A DNA stretch of 41,842 bases from Actinomycetota bacterium. GTDB lineage: Bacteria > Actinomycetota > Acidimicrobiia > Acidimicrobiales > Ilumatobacteraceae. The translations under genes were made by a program, and so were the position numbers. The notes below the pieces were generated by a model that was given only the letters and a program-made list of their open reading frames with translations, had not been told where the DNA came from and did no database searches. The number at the start of each line of letters is the position of its first letter. Positions within the stretch are counted from its first letter, which is position 1. The stretch covers positions 1 to 41,842 of the forward strand of contig VERK01000002.1 of the NCBI GenBank assembly GCA_018882725.1, given 5' to 3'. Below are positions 32,316 to 41,366 of the stretch, in pieces.

Positions 32316-32909
32316 ATGACCGACGTCCAACACCTCGAGCGACGCCGCACAGTCGTGATCGCCGGCCACACCGGTGATGTCGCCGTCGTTCAGTCGGGTC
32401 TCGACGATTCCGACGCCGGTGTGCGCGAGGCGGCCCTCGGGGCAATGGCCCGACTCGGTGTCTTCGATGCGGAGATGGCTCGGCGCTTCGCCACCGACTC
32501 CGAGCCGCGCGTTCGACGACGGGTGGCCGAGTTGTCAGCGGCGCTCGTCGACTTCGATCTGTTGCCGCTGCTCTCCGATGACGACTCGTCGGTGGTGGAA
32601 ACCGCCGCCTGGGCCTGCGGCGAGCAAGTGGAGATCGCCGACGCGACTCTGCACCGCGTCATCACGTTGGCCACCACGCACGACGACATGCTCGTTCGCG
32701 AAGCTGCGGTGGCGGCTCTCGGTGCCATCGGTGACGAGCGAGGTCTGCCAGCGATTCTTCACGGCTGTTCCGACAAACCTGCAATTCGACGCCGCGCGGT
32801 GCTGGCACTCGCACCGTTCGACGGTCCTGACGTGGAGGCTGCCTTGAAGGCGGCTCTCGACGATCGCGATTGGCAGGTTCGGCAGGCCGCCGAAGATCTG
32901 CTCGGCTGA
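32316..32909 (+). CDS. HEAT-repeat protein
   Basis: The 197-residue protein consists of about five tandem HEAT/armadillo-like helix pairs (for example DSDAGVREAALGAMARLG, DDDSSVVETAAWACGE and LVREAAVAALGAIGDERGL). These form a curved scaffold for protein-protein contacts; similar proteins also include phycobilisome-lyase-like and DNA-glycosylase-like relatives. No catalytic residue is visible. ATG 32316 starts three bases after the preceding small gene, and the stop abuts the convergent UPF0016 gene directly. Confidence 0.8.
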   Translation: MTDVQHLERRRTVVIAGHTGDVAVVQSGLDDSDAGVREAALGAMARLGVFDAEMARRFATDSEPRVRRRVAELSAALVDFDLLPLLSDDDSSVVETAAWACGEQVEIADATLHRVITLATTHDDMLVREAAVAALGAIGDERGLPAILHGCSDKPAIRRRAVLALAPFDGPDVEAALKAALDDRDWQVRQAAEDLLG

Positions 32910-33476
32910 TCAGAGCCCTTCGACGATCAGCAGCACACCGAACACCACGAACGACACCGTCGCTCCGATTCGGATGGTTCGCTCAGGGAGGCGCGCGCCC
33001 AACTGCTGGCCGACCACGATTGCGAGAGCATCGGCCGCCACCATGCCAAGCGTGGACCCGACCCAGGTGCCCCACGCGCTCTCCTTGGTGGCCAACGTGA
33101 TGGTGGCCAGCATGGTCTTGTCACCCAACTCGGCGAGGAAGAACGCGACGCTGGCTGCGACCACTGCGTTGCGTGTGGACCGTTCGGCGGCTTTCGACTC
33201 GTCTTCGTCGAGCGAATCGCCCCGCCACGTCCAGGCGGCGAACAGCAAGAAGGCGAAGCCGGCGACCACCGCGATGGTGTCGGTGGGAAGTTGCGCACCC
33301 ACCACCGCGCCGATGCCCACGCTGATGGCATGGGTGACCGCGGTGGCGATGGTGATACCAACCAGCACCGGCCAGGCGCGATAGCGAGCCGCGAAGGCCA
33401 ACGCCATGAGCTGGCTCTTGTCGCCGAGTTCGGCCACGAAGATGACGCCGAAACTGAGGAAGAGCGCGGACAACAT
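32910..33476 (-). CDS. UPF0016/TMEM165-Gdt1 family Mn2+/Ca2+ transporter
   Basis: The 188-residue inner-membrane protein has six helices in two homologous halves, each bearing the diagnostic E-x-G-D-K motif (ELGDKS at 16-21 and ELGDKT at 116-121), which line the cation site. Relatives export Mn2+ or exchange Ca2+ for H+. The second half is separated by an acidic loop (about 84-100). ATG 33476 follows a GGAG at good distance. It is divergent from the carotenoid oxygenase gene. Confidence 0.92.
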   Translation of the reverse strand: MLSALFLSFGVIFVAELGDKSQLMALAFAARYRAWPVLVGITIATAVTHAISVGIGAVVGAQLPTDTIAVVAGFAFLLFAAWTWRGDSLDEDESKAAERSTRNAVVAASVAFFLAELGDKTMLATITLATKESAWGTWVGSTLGMVAADALAIVVGQQLGARLPERTIRIGATVSFVVFGVLLIVEGL

Positions 33477-33492
33477 GAGAGCGCTCCGACAG

Positions 33493-33498
33493 TACAGT
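33493..33498 (+). promoter_or_regulatory. TANNNT box for leaderless start at 33506
   Basis: TACAGT lies seven bases before the GTG of the carotenoid oxygenase gene, with no Shine-Dalgarno. Confidence 0.45.
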
Positions 33499-33505
33499 CG
33501 GGCCG

Positions 33506-34975
33506 GTGGGGACCCAAGTATTCGCGCGGCACGTGAGCACGCTTCCCGTCGACGACGATCATCCGTATCGCACCGGAGCGTGGCGTCCGCAGACGACCGA
33601 GTACACCGCCACCGAACTCCCGGTGGTCGGCACGATCCCGCACGATCTCAACGGCGTATATCTGCGCAACACCGAGAATCCACTCCATCCGAACTTCGAG
33701 CGATACCACCCGTTCGATGGCGACGGAATGATCCACATGATGTCGTTCGCCAACGGGGCGGCCGAGTATCGCAATCGTTTTGTTCGCACGATCGGACTCG
33801 AGGTCGAACGCGAGGCCGGTGGAGTTCAGTGGGCCGGCTTGGCCGAATCACCGAAGAAGTCGCCGCGCACCGATGGCTGGGGTGCACGCACTCGCATGAA
33901 AGACGCGTCGAGCACCGATGTGGTCGTGCACGCGGGCGTCGCGTATTCGAGCTTCTATCAATGCGGCGATCTCTACCAGCTCGATCCGCGAACACTCGAC
34001 GATCGCGGGCGCGCGTCCTGGAACGGGAAGTTCCCGTCGTGCGGCGTCTCCGCGCACACCAAGGTCGACGAACTCGCCAACGAGATGTTGTTCTTCAACT
34101 ACGAGACAACTGCACCGTTCATGCACTACGGAGTGGTCGATGCCAACCACGACCTCGTGCACTATGTGCCTATTCCGCTCGCTGGAGCTCGTCTCCCGCA
34201 CGACATGGCGTTCACCGAGAACTTCGCGATTCTCAACGACTGTCCGCTGTTCTGGGATGCCGATCTCGTCGCCAAAGGCGTCTACGCCACCAAGTGGCAC
34301 CCCGAAATGCCCACGCGCTTCGCGGTGATCCCCCGGCGTGGGCAATCGAGCGACATCAGGTGGTTCGAAGCCGACCCCACCTACGTGTTGCACTGGATCA
34401 ACGCCTTCGAGACGCACGATCACGAGGGTCACTGGGTCGTTCTCGACGGTTTCTTCCAACATTCGCCGTCGCCGTACATCCCACCCGACGCCGACATCAA
34501 CACCCGGCTCTTTCGTTTCCTCGATCTCTACGCGATGGACTCACGCCCGTACCGTTGGCGTTTCAACCTCACGACGGGTGAAACCCGCGAGGGACCGTTG
34601 AGCGACGAAGTCACAGAGTTCGGGATGATCAACGGGCGCCACGGCGGTCGGCCGTATCGCTACTACTACTCGGTGGTTCCCACTCCGGGTCGCTTCGAGT
34701 TCGACGGCATCACGCGCAACGATCTGCACACCGGAAAGAAGGAGTCGTACTTGTTCGGGCCAGGAGTGTTCGGTAGCGAAACGGTCATGGCCCCGCGCGA
34801 TGGCGCAACATCGGAAGACGACGGTTACCTGGTCACGTTCACGATCGATGTGAACAACGACGTGTCGGAGTGTCTGGTGTTCGATGCCCAGGGTGTGGCC
34901 GAGGGGCCACTGTGTCGTATCCGCCTACCCGAGCGCATCAGCAGCGGAACCCACGCCTGCTGGTCGCCGACCTGA
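33506..34975 (+). CDS. Carotenoid cleavage oxygenase family protein
   Basis: This 489-residue beta-propeller enzyme oxidatively cleaves carotenoids, apocarotenoids or stilbenes with a non-haem iron. All four iron-ligand His are visible: H184 (SAHTKVD), H232 (LPHDMAF), H296 (VLHWINAFE) and H483 (SGTHACW). The length is normal for retinal- or apocarotenal-forming members. The exact substrate is unknown. The GTG at 33506 is leaderless. The DinB-fold gene follows after 19 bases and is probably co-transcribed. Confidence 0.92.
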   Translation: MGTQVFARHVSTLPVDDDHPYRTGAWRPQTTEYTATELPVVGTIPHDLNGVYLRNTENPLHPNFERYHPFDGDGMIHMMSFANGAAEYRNRFVRTIGLEVEREAGGVQWAGLAESPKKSPRTDGWGARTRMKDASSTDVVVHAGVAYSSFYQCGDLYQLDPRTLDDRGRASWNGKFPSCGVSAHTKVDELANEMLFFNYETTAPFMHYGVVDANHDLVHYVPIPLAGARLPHDMAFTENFAILNDCPLFWDADLVAKGVYATKWHPEMPTRFAVIPRRGQSSDIRWFEADPTYVLHWINAFETHDHEGHWVVLDGFFQHSPSPYIPPDADINTRLFRFLDLYAMDSRPYRWRFNLTTGETREGPLSDEVTEFGMINGRHGGRPYRYYYSVVPTPGRFEFDGITRNDLHTGKKESYLFGPGVFGSETVMAPRDGATSEDDGYLVTFTIDVNNDVSECLVFDAQGVAEGPLCRIRLPERISSGTHACWSPT

Positions 34976-34994
34976 AACCCGAAGAGGTGCACCG

Positions 34995-35639
34995 ATGAGC
35001 GATTTCCTACTACCGACCCCTCAGGTGATCGCCGCATACGAAGGCGTGCGGGAGCGAGTGATCGATCTGCTGCGTACGACGCCGGAGCCCGACGGCGATC
35101 GCGTGGTACCACACTGTCCGTCGTGGACGGTGCGCGAACTCGCGGCGCACCTCGTTGGTCTTCCCGAAGACATCCTCGCCGGACGCATGGAAGGGGTCAC
35201 AACTGACGCGTGGACACAGGCCCAAGTCGAGCGCCATCGCGGTGAGTCACTCACTCAGTTGGCCGACGCGTTCGAGGCGTCGATCGAACCGTTCGCCGCG
35301 ATCCTTCCGCATGTCCCAACTCCCGTGAATTCGCAGATGGTGATGGACGCCGTCACCCACGAACACGATCTGCGGTTGGCTCTGGGTCGCGCCGGGGCTC
35401 GTGACTCCGATGCGGTGGCCGTGGCGGTCGGCTGGTTGCTCGACATGGCCGAGAATCGTTCGAGCGGACTCGGGCGACAATTGCAGTCATCGGGCTTGTC
35501 GTCGTTCGCTCTGCTGCGCGTGATGAGCGGCCGTCGGGCACCGGCGCAGATCGCAGCACTCGGCCTCGACGCCGACTCCTTGGTCGCGTTACTGGCCGGC
35601 ACGCCACTGAAGCCGCCTGCCCAGTCGATCGACGAGTGA
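34995..35639 (+). CDS. Maleylpyruvate isomerase/mycothiol-dependent DinB-fold protein
   Basis: This 214-residue protein is of the mycothiol-dependent maleylpyruvate isomerase-like (DinB superfamily) group. Early metal-binding features are VPHCPSWTVRELAAHLVGL, typical of these actinobacterial proteins (W-T-V-R-x-L-x-x-H), and the DAVTHEHDLRLALG segment carries later His ligands. It may conjugate or isomerise an electrophile with mycothiol. The ATG at 34995 follows GAAGAGGT. Its place behind the carotenoid oxygenase suggests detoxification or processing of a cleavage product, but this is inference. Confidence 0.85.
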   Translation: MSDFLLPTPQVIAAYEGVRERVIDLLRTTPEPDGDRVVPHCPSWTVRELAAHLVGLPEDILAGRMEGVTTDAWTQAQVERHRGESLTQLADAFEASIEPFAAILPHVPTPVNSQMVMDAVTHEHDLRLALGRAGARDSDAVAVAVGWLLDMAENRSSGLGRQLQSSGLSSFALLRVMSGRRAPAQIAALGLDADSLVALLAGTPLKPPAQSIDE

Positions 35640-35653
35640 CCCGAGCACGGCGG

Positions 35654-35683
35654 TTGTCGATTTAGTCAATAGTTGACTAATCT
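35654..35683 (+). promoter_or_regulatory. Promoter and operator of the mod operon
   Basis: TTGTCG (35654-35659) and TAATCT (35678-35683) form a -35/-10 pair with an 18-base spacer, and the ATG at 35690 starts six bases later, so the mRNA is probably leaderless. A perfect 19-bp palindrome, TTAGTCAA-TAG-TTGACTAA (35662-35680), fills the spacer and overlaps the -10. A repressor bound there would exclude polymerase. The operon's own PadR-like last gene is the best candidate. Confidence 0.7.
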
Positions 35684-35689
35684 GATCCG

Positions 35690-36430
35690 ATGCGTTTCCG
35701 GGCCGTGTTCATTGTCGCGAGCCTGACGATGATCGGGGTCGCCTGCGGAGGCGACGACGCCGAGCGTCGACAACTCGACGTGATGGCAGCCAGTTCACTC
35801 GCCACAGCCTTCGAGATCCTCGAATCCGAGTTCGAAGCAGCCAATCCCGACATCGACGTTCGCGTCACGACCGGTTCGTCCAGCAACTTGGCTTTGCAGA
35901 TCGAGAACGGTGCACCATCCGATGTGTTCGCGTCGGCTGACGAGTCGACCATGACCAAGGTCGCCGACTTCCTCGTTCCCGACTACCGAGTGTTCGCCAC
36001 CAACCAACTGCAGATCATGGTCGCCCCAGACAACCCGAAGAACATCCGGTCACTCACCGATCTCGAACGCGACGATCTCATAGTGATCACCGCCCAAGAG
36101 GGAGTTCCGGTTCGCAGTTACACCGACGAGATGCTCGCTCGAGCCGGTGTCATCGCCAACTTCCGATCGTTCGAAGCCAATGTGGGTGGCATCGTCACCA
36201 AGATCACGAACGGTGCGGCCGACGCCGGAATCGTCTACCGAACCGACGTGATCGCCGCTGGTTCGCGGGCATCGGGAGTCGACATCCCCGGCGACCAGAA
36301 CGTCATCGCTCGCTATCCGATCGCCGTGCTCGCGAACTCGACTCGACGTGACGAAGCCAATGCGTTCATCGCTTTCCTGGACGGCCCCGGACGCGAGACG
36401 CTCCGAGATTTCGGATTCGGCAGCCCGTGA
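35690..36430 (+). CDS. modA: Molybdate-binding lipoprotein of the ABC importer
   Basis: The 246-residue substrate-binding protein has a lipobox, MIGVAC, with the lipidated Cys at 19. The mature domain follows the ModA pattern: LDVMAASSLATAFEILESEFE, then TGSSSNLALQIENGAPSDVFASADE and ANVGGIVTKITNGAADAGIVYRTD. The Ser residues of the AASS and TGSSSNL loops contact the oxyanion. Tungstate instead of molybdate cannot be excluded. The stop overlaps modB in GTGA. Confidence 0.92.
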   Translation: MRFRAVFIVASLTMIGVACGGDDAERRQLDVMAASSLATAFEILESEFEAANPDIDVRVTTGSSSNLALQIENGAPSDVFASADESTMTKVADFLVPDYRVFATNQLQIMVAPDNPKNIRSLTDLERDDLIVITAQEGVPVRSYTDEMLARAGVIANFRSFEANVGGIVTKITNGAADAGIVYRTDVIAAGSRASGVDIPGDQNVIARYPIAVLANSTRRDEANAFIAFLDGPGRETLRDFGFGSP

Positions 36431-37251
36431 AGACCCCGCCTTCGGCGCGTCGCATCCACGACCGAGCACCCTGGCCAGTGGTGGTCGTCGCAACTCTCGC
36501 CATCGCTTTCTTCGCCCTCCCTTTCATCGGGTTGTTGGGACGCACCCCGTGGTCCGATCTCTTCGACGTTCTCGGTGAGAGTCGTGTTCGAACCGCCCTG
36601 TGGTTGTCGATTCGAACGTCGGTTGCCTCGGCCATCGCATCGTTAGCGTTCGGAGTTCCATTGGCCTGGGTTCTCGCCCGCGGTCGATTCCCCGGACGCA
36701 GCGCCGTGCGCGCACTGTGCACGATGTCGATGGTTCTTCCGCCGGTCGTTGGTGGTGTTGCACTCTTCTTCTCGTTCGGTCGCCAAGGGGTGTTCGGACG
36801 ATTCCTCGACGACTGGTTCTCGTTTCAGTTCACGTTCAGCGTGTGGGGTGTGATTCTCGCGCAGACGTTCGTGGCCATGCCCTACCTCGTCCTCACCGTC
36901 GAGGCTGCGATCCGCCAAGCCGACGCTCGTTTCGAGGATGCTGCTCGCTCGCTCGGTGGCTCACGGTGGTACGTGTTCCGACGCATCACGGTTCCTGCCA
37001 TTCGACCAGCGCTCATCGCCGGTGCCGTCTTGGCCTGGGCCCGTGCACTCGGCGAGTTCGGCGCAACCATCACGTTCGCCGGCAACTTCCCAGGCACCAC
37101 CCAAACCATGTCGATCGCGACGTATCTGGCTCTCGACACCGATGCACGTGAGGCCTTGGTTCTCAGCGTCGTCATGATCGCCACTTCGTTCGCGGTGCTG
37201 TTCGGGCTTCGCGACCGTTGGATGGGCGCAGCAACAGGAATGTCCCGATGA
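36427..37251 (+). CDS. modB: Molybdate ABC transporter permease
   Basis: The 274-residue inner-membrane permease of the BPD_transp_1 family has five or six helices. The cytoplasmic EAA loop that docks on ModC is seen as ARSLGGSRWYVFRRITVPAIRPALIAG, and AWARALGEFGATITFAGN is typical of ModB. It starts at GTG 36427, overlapping the modA stop, and its stop overlaps the modC ATG. Confidence 0.93.
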   Translation: MKTPPSARRIHDRAPWPVVVVATLAIAFFALPFIGLLGRTPWSDLFDVLGESRVRTALWLSIRTSVASAIASLAFGVPLAWVLARGRFPGRSAVRALCTMSMVLPPVVGGVALFFSFGRQGVFGRFLDDWFSFQFTFSVWGVILAQTFVAMPYLVLTVEAAIRQADARFEDAARSLGGSRWYVFRRITVPAIRPALIAGAVLAWARALGEFGATITFAGNFPGTTQTMSIATYLALDTDAREALVLSVVMIATSFAVLFGLRDRWMGAATGMSR

Positions 37252-37970
37252 CCCTCGACGCCCGGTTCTCAATCGTCCGTCCCACGTTCTCTCTCGACGT
37301 CGACGTGAACGTCGCACCGGGCGAAACACTCGCGGTTCTCGGTCCGAACGGTGCCGGCAAGACCACGTTGCTGCGAGCGCTCGCCGGTCTGGCTCCGATC
37401 ACTCGTGGTTCGATCAGTCTCGACGGCACCGTGCTCGACGATCCTGAACACTCCGTGTTCGTTCCGGTCGAGAAGCGACCAGTGGGTTTCGTGTTCCAGG
37501 ACTACCTCTTGTTCCCCAACATGACCATCATCGAGAACGTGGCGTTCGGGCTACGCGCTCGCGGAACAGCGCGCGAAGCCGCACGTGCTCGTGCTGGTGA
37601 ACTGCTCGAATGGGTCGGTCTGAGTGAGCACGCGCAGAAGAAGCCCGGTCAGATCAGTGGCGGCCAGGCGCAACGAGTGGCATTGGCCCGAGCCATGGCG
37701 GTGTCGCCGAGATTGCTGCTCCTCGACGAACCGTTGGCTGCTCTCGATGTGACCACTCGCCGATCGGTGCGCACTGATCTGTCACACCTCTTGACCAATG
37801 TCGACAGCGCTCGCATCCTCGTCACGCACGATCCTCGCGATGCACGGGTTCTCGCCGATCGGTTGGTCATCATCGAGGACGGCCGCATCGTACAGAGCGG
37901 ATCATTCGACGGGATCGCGGCCAACCCAGCAACGCCGTACGTGCACGAGTTGCTCGGGGACGTGTCGTGA
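37248..37970 (+). CDS. modC: Molybdate ABC transporter ATP-binding protein
   Basis: The 240-residue ATPase has Walker A GPNGAGKTT (about 33-41), Q-loop FVFQDYLLFPN, signature ISGGQAQRVALARAM, Walker B LLLLDEPLAALD and the H-loop LVTHD. It lacks the C-terminal MOP oxyanion-sensing domain of E. coli ModC, so feedback by molybdate at this subunit is unlikely. It overlaps modB and the regulator gene by ATGA and GTGA. Confidence 0.9.
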   Translation: MTLDARFSIVRPTFSLDVDVNVAPGETLAVLGPNGAGKTTLLRALAGLAPITRGSISLDGTVLDDPEHSVFVPVEKRPVGFVFQDYLLFPNMTIIENVAFGLRARGTAREAARARAGELLEWVGLSEHAQKKPGQISGGQAQRVALARAMAVSPRLLLLDEPLAALDVTTRRSVRTDLSHLLTNVDSARILVTHDPRDARVLADRLVIIEDGRIVQSGSFDGIAANPATPYVHELLGDVS

Positions 37971-38485
37971 GTCGGGCCTCACGCAGCGCGAGCGAACTTC
38001 TGCTCGGCGAGTGGGCTTGTCTCGGAGTCATCGCCGAGAAGCCGAGCCACGGATTCGCGGTAGCCACTCGTTTGGCGTCCACCGGAGACCTGGGTCGTAT
38101 CTGGTCGTTGTCGCGACCCCTCACCTACCGCGCCATCGATCAACTCATCGGGCGCGGATATATCGAGACCCGCGGTGAAGAGCCCGGGATCGCCGGTGGC
38201 CAGCGCACCGTGCTGCGCATCACTCGCTCGGGGCGGGCCGCTCTCAACGCTTGGCTCACTCTGCCGGTTCCACACCTTCGTGATCTGCGCAGTGAGTTGT
38301 TACTCAAACTCGAGATTGGCCAACAGGTTGGAGTTCAGCAGGCCTCGATGCTGAAAGAGCAGCGACGAATCGTCGACGGCATCATCCGTGGTCTCGAAAA
38401 GACCATCGACAACGACGACATCGTCACGGCGTGGCGAATCGAATCGGCCGAAGCGGCGCGCCGATTTCTCGACCGGCTCGGCTGA
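37967..38485 (+). CDS. PadR-family winged-helix regulator
   Basis: The 172-residue protein begins with a winged-helix domain (about 10-85: GEWACLGVIAEKPSHGFAVATRLA, LSRPLTYRAIDQLIGRGYI, then the wing with GGQRTVLRITRSG). A helical C-terminal part (about 100-172) is typical of PadR dimerisation arms. It is the last gene of the mod operon, starting in a GTGA overlap with modC, and is the likely autoregulator at the palindrome 35662-35680. No ModE-type oxyanion domain is present, so how it senses metal is unclear. Confidence 0.8.
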   Translation: MSRASRSASELLLGEWACLGVIAEKPSHGFAVATRLASTGDLGRIWSLSRPLTYRAIDQLIGRGYIETRGEEPGIAGGQRTVLRITRSGRAALNAWLTLPVPHLRDLRSELLLKLEIGQQVGVQQASMLKEQRRIVDGIIRGLEKTIDNDDIVTAWRIESAEAARRFLDRLG

Positions 38486-38487
38486 CG

Positions 38488-40077
38488 TCAGTTCTCGACG
38501 CCGGCCAGAATGGGCTTGAGCGTGAGTTCGGGTTCGTCACTCATGAGTCGTTGCAGGCGGTACTTGTTCTCGAACAGTGCGACGAGTTCGCCGTCACCGC
38601 GCTTGAGAATGCGAATTCCACCGATGCGACGCAAACGTTCGACCGACTCTTCGTCGGTGAGCCGAATGGCCTGGTAGCCCGCCGGCTCGATGCGGCTCGG
38701 CGCGTTGAACTCGTGTTCGAGGCGGTGCGCGAACACTTCGAACTGCAATTGACCGACCGCAGCGAGGACGGGGTCGGCGTCACCCATGTCGGGGTCACGC
38801 AGAACCTGCACGACACCTTCTTCATCGAGTTGCGACAAACCCTTGCGGAACTGCTTGTACTTGCCGGTGTCGATCGGGCGCGCGGTGGCGAACACCTCGG
38901 GTTCGAAGCGCGGAACACCGGGAAACTCCACTCGTGGTCCGGCGTACAGCGTGTCGCCGATCTGAAGTCCGGCGGCGTTGATCAGGCCGATGATGTCTCC
39001 GGGATAGGCCCGCTCGATCGTCTCGCGCTCTGAGCCGAATGCGGTCGTGGCGTACTTGGTACCTACCGGCTTACCGGTGCGGGTGTTGGTGACATCCATC
39101 GAGCGTTCGAACTCGCCCGAGCACACACGCGCGAAAGCCAAGCGGTCGCGGTGGTTCGGATCCATGTTGGCTTGAACCTTGAAGACGAACGCGGCGAACG
39201 GTGCATCGATCGGTCGACCTTCCCCGTTCACGTCGAGACGCGGAGAGGGTGGCGGCGCGTAGTCGACCACGGCGTCGAGCAGCATGCGCACACCGAAGTT
39301 GGTGAGGGCCGACCCCACGTACACCGGTGTCGACTCACCGGCGAGGAACGACGGCTCATCGACGTCGGCACCGATGGCGTCGAGAAGGCCACAGCCATCG
39401 AGCGCAACCCTCCAGGCGTCGCCTTCCTCCGCAGCGGCCTGTTCGCGACTCACGAATTCCTCCGGTGCCAACGACGCTCCGCGAGCCGTGCGCGTGAAGC
39501 GGATGTATTCGCCATTACGGCGATCGATCACACCGCGGAAGTCGCCCGGGATACCGACCGGCCAGGTGACCGGCGTGGGACGAAGACCAATTTGCTCTTC
39601 CACCTCGTCGAGCAACTCGAGCGGGTCGCGACCGGCCCGGTCGTACTTGTTGAAGAAGGTGACCACGGGCAGTCGCCGGGTGCGACACACCTGGAACAAC
39701 TTGAGTGTCTGCGACTCGATGCCCTTGGCGGTGTCGAGCACCATGATCACCGCGTCGACGGCAGCAAGAACGCGATAGGTGTCTTCGGAGAAGTCGCGGT
39801 GGCCCGGAGTGTCGAGCAGATTGAACACGTGATCGCGATACGGGAACTGCAGCACGGCCGACGAAATGGAGATGCCACGTTGACGTTCGAGCTCCATCCA
39901 GTCGGAGGTGGCTCCACGACGATCGCCGCGCGCGTGCACCGCGCCGGCTTCTTGGATGGCGCCGGCGTACAGCAAGAACTTCTCGGTCAGCGTGGTCTTG
40001 CCGGCGTCGGGGTGGCTGATGATCGCGATGGTGCGGCGCTTGGCCGCCTCGGCACGAACGTTCACGACTTCCGACAC
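38488..40077 (-). CDS. prfC: Peptide chain release factor 3
   Basis: This 529-residue translational GTPase, the same length as E. coli RF3, recycles RF1/RF2 after termination. G1 is SHPDAGKTTL (21-30), and G3 is DTPGHRDFSEDTYR, the family signature with Phe-Ser-Glu. G4 FFNKYDR and the long C-terminal domains follow. The GTG at 40077 has no Shine-Dalgarno; a TAGATT box lies nine bases before it. It is convergent with the PadR gene (two bases between the stops) and divergent from the MFS gene. Confidence 0.95.
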   Translation of the reverse strand: MSEVVNVRAEAAKRRTIAIISHPDAGKTTLTEKFLLYAGAIQEAGAVHARGDRRGATSDWMELERQRGISISSAVLQFPYRDHVFNLLDTPGHRDFSEDTYRVLAAVDAVIMVLDTAKGIESQTLKLFQVCRTRRLPVVTFFNKYDRAGRDPLELLDEVEEQIGLRPTPVTWPVGIPGDFRGVIDRRNGEYIRFTRTARGASLAPEEFVSREQAAAEEGDAWRVALDGCGLLDAIGADVDEPSFLAGESTPVYVGSALTNFGVRMLLDAVVDYAPPPSPRLDVNGEGRPIDAPFAAFVFKVQANMDPNHRDRLAFARVCSGEFERSMDVTNTRTGKPVGTKYATTAFGSERETIERAYPGDIIGLINAAGLQIGDTLYAGPRVEFPGVPRFEPEVFATARPIDTGKYKQFRKGLSQLDEEGVVQVLRDPDMGDADPVLAAVGQLQFEVFAHRLEHEFNAPSRIEPAGYQAIRLTDEESVERLRRIGGIRILKRGDGELVALFENKYRLQRLMSDEPELTLKPILAGVEN

Positions 40078-40086
40078 AGAGATGTG

Positions 40087-40092
40087 AATCTA
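40087..40092 (-). promoter_or_regulatory. TANNNT box upstream of prfC
   Basis: TAGATT on the minus strand lies nine bases before the prfC GTG, with no Shine-Dalgarno between. Confidence 0.4.
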
Positions 40093-40118
40093 CCGACTGG
40101 GTTCGAGCGCTCACCGTC

Positions 40119-40124
40119 TACTGT
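40119..40124 (+). promoter_or_regulatory. TANNNT box for leaderless start at 40131
   Basis: TACTGT lies six bases before the GTG at 40131, with no Shine-Dalgarno. Confidence 0.45.
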
Positions 40125-40130
40125 CGAGAT

Positions 40131-41366
40131 GTGACGTCGACCGAATCGCTGGGAACACGCAAGTCGTTTCGCGGCGAAGCCGGCCGACGCGAGTTCATGG
40201 CCCAAGTGACGGTCTTCATGGCGCTCATCGCCATCGCGATCGACTTGGTCCTGCCCGCTTTCCCCGAAGTTCGCCAAGCGTTCTCGATGCCATCCGATTC
40301 GACTCACGTCACGTGGGTCATCACCGTTTTCTTCTTGGGCATCGCCGTCGGTCCATGGCTCTTCGGTCCAGCGTCCGATCGATTCGGTCGTCGACCGATG
40401 TTGTTCGCGAGCCTGGCTCTCTACATCGTCGGAGGACTGCTGTCAGCTCTCGCGAGTTCGTGGCCTCTTCTCATCGCCGCCCGATTCGTGTGGGGAATCG
40501 GCGCCGCCGGTCCGCGCACGCTCACCAATGCGATGGTGCGTGATCGCTTCGAGGGCGACGTGATGGCGCGACTGATGTCGTTCATCATGGCGGTGTTCTT
40601 GATCGTCCCGATCATCGCCCCGGCCATCGGTGCCGGACTCATCGAGATCTTCCCGTGGCGATCGGTGTTCGTCGCTCCGGTCGTGATCGCCGTTCTCATG
40701 GCCGTGTGGGCGTTGCGCCTTCCCGAGACGCTTCCGGTCGAACGCCGACGTCCGTTCACCTGGCGAGCCGTCGGTGAGGCCAGCCGTGAGGTGTTCCGCA
40801 ATCGAACGACTCTGTCGTTCATGTTCGCCAACATGTTCACCTACGCCATCCTCACCGCGTACCTCGGGGCGTCCGAAGTGATCATGGAAGACGTCTACGA
40901 GCGAGGCAATCTGTTCCCACTCTTCTTCGGCGTACTCGGAGTGTTCTTCGCATTGAATTCGCTCAACAACGCGCGACGTGTGAAGAACGTCGGGCTGTAT
41001 CACCATCTACGTCGTTCGGTTCATTTCGGGTCGGTCGCGGCCATTGCGTTCGTCTTGGTCTCGTTCACCGGTGGCGGTAAGCCGAACTTCTGGATCTTCG
41101 CCATCGCTCTCGCCTTGCTGATCCCAGTGGCCCAAGGCCTCGGTCCTCTCGCGAACACCGCCGCCATGACTCCTCTGCCACACATCGCCGGTACCGCATC
41201 GTCGGTCATCACCACCATCACCACGGCCGGTGGTGCGTTGCTCGGTGGCGTGGCCAACTCGACCTTCGACGGCACGGTGCGCTCGTTCGCCGCGTGGTCC
41301 ACCGGCTTCTTCGCTCTGTCCACCTTGCTGATTCTTCGAGCCACCCGCGAGGTTTCACCCACATGA
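40131..41366 (+). CDS. Bcr/CflA-type major facilitator superfamily exporter
   Basis: The 411-residue transporter has 12 predicted helices. The first-half MFS signatures are [16 protein letters not shown] (loop 2-3, G-x-x-x-D-R-x-G-R-R) and [17 protein letters not shown] (helix 5). The order and the helix-4/5 residues resemble Bcr/CflA drug exporters, which are proton antiporters. The substrate is unknown. The GTG is leaderless. Its stop overlaps the ATG of the extradiol-dioxygenase-like gene, so the two are translationally coupled. Confidence 0.9.
   Translation: MTSTESLGTRKSFRGEAGRREFMAQVTVFMALIAIAIDLVLPAFPEVRQAFSMPSDSTHVTWVITVFFLGIAVGPWLFGPASDRFGRRPMLFASLALYIVGGLLSALASSWPLLIAARFVWGIGAAGPRTLTNAMVRDRFEGDVMARLMSFIMAVFLIVPIIAPAIGAGLIEIFPWRSVFVAPVVIAVLMAVWALRLPETLPVERRRPFTWRAVGEASREVFRNRTTLSFMFANMFTYAILTAYLGASEVIMEDVYERGNLFPLFFGVLGVFFALNSLNNARRVKNVGLYHHLRRSVHFGSVAAIAFVLVSFTGGGKPNFWIFAIALALLIPVAQGLGPLANTAAMTPLPHIAGTASSVITTITTAGGALLGGVANSTFDGTVRSFAAWSTGFFALSTLLILRATREVSPT

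Noticed and set aside
33406-34581. Plus-strand open frame of 391 codons
   Set aside because: It is an Arg/Ser-rich alternative frame of the carotenoid oxygenase gene, whose own frame has all four iron ligands.
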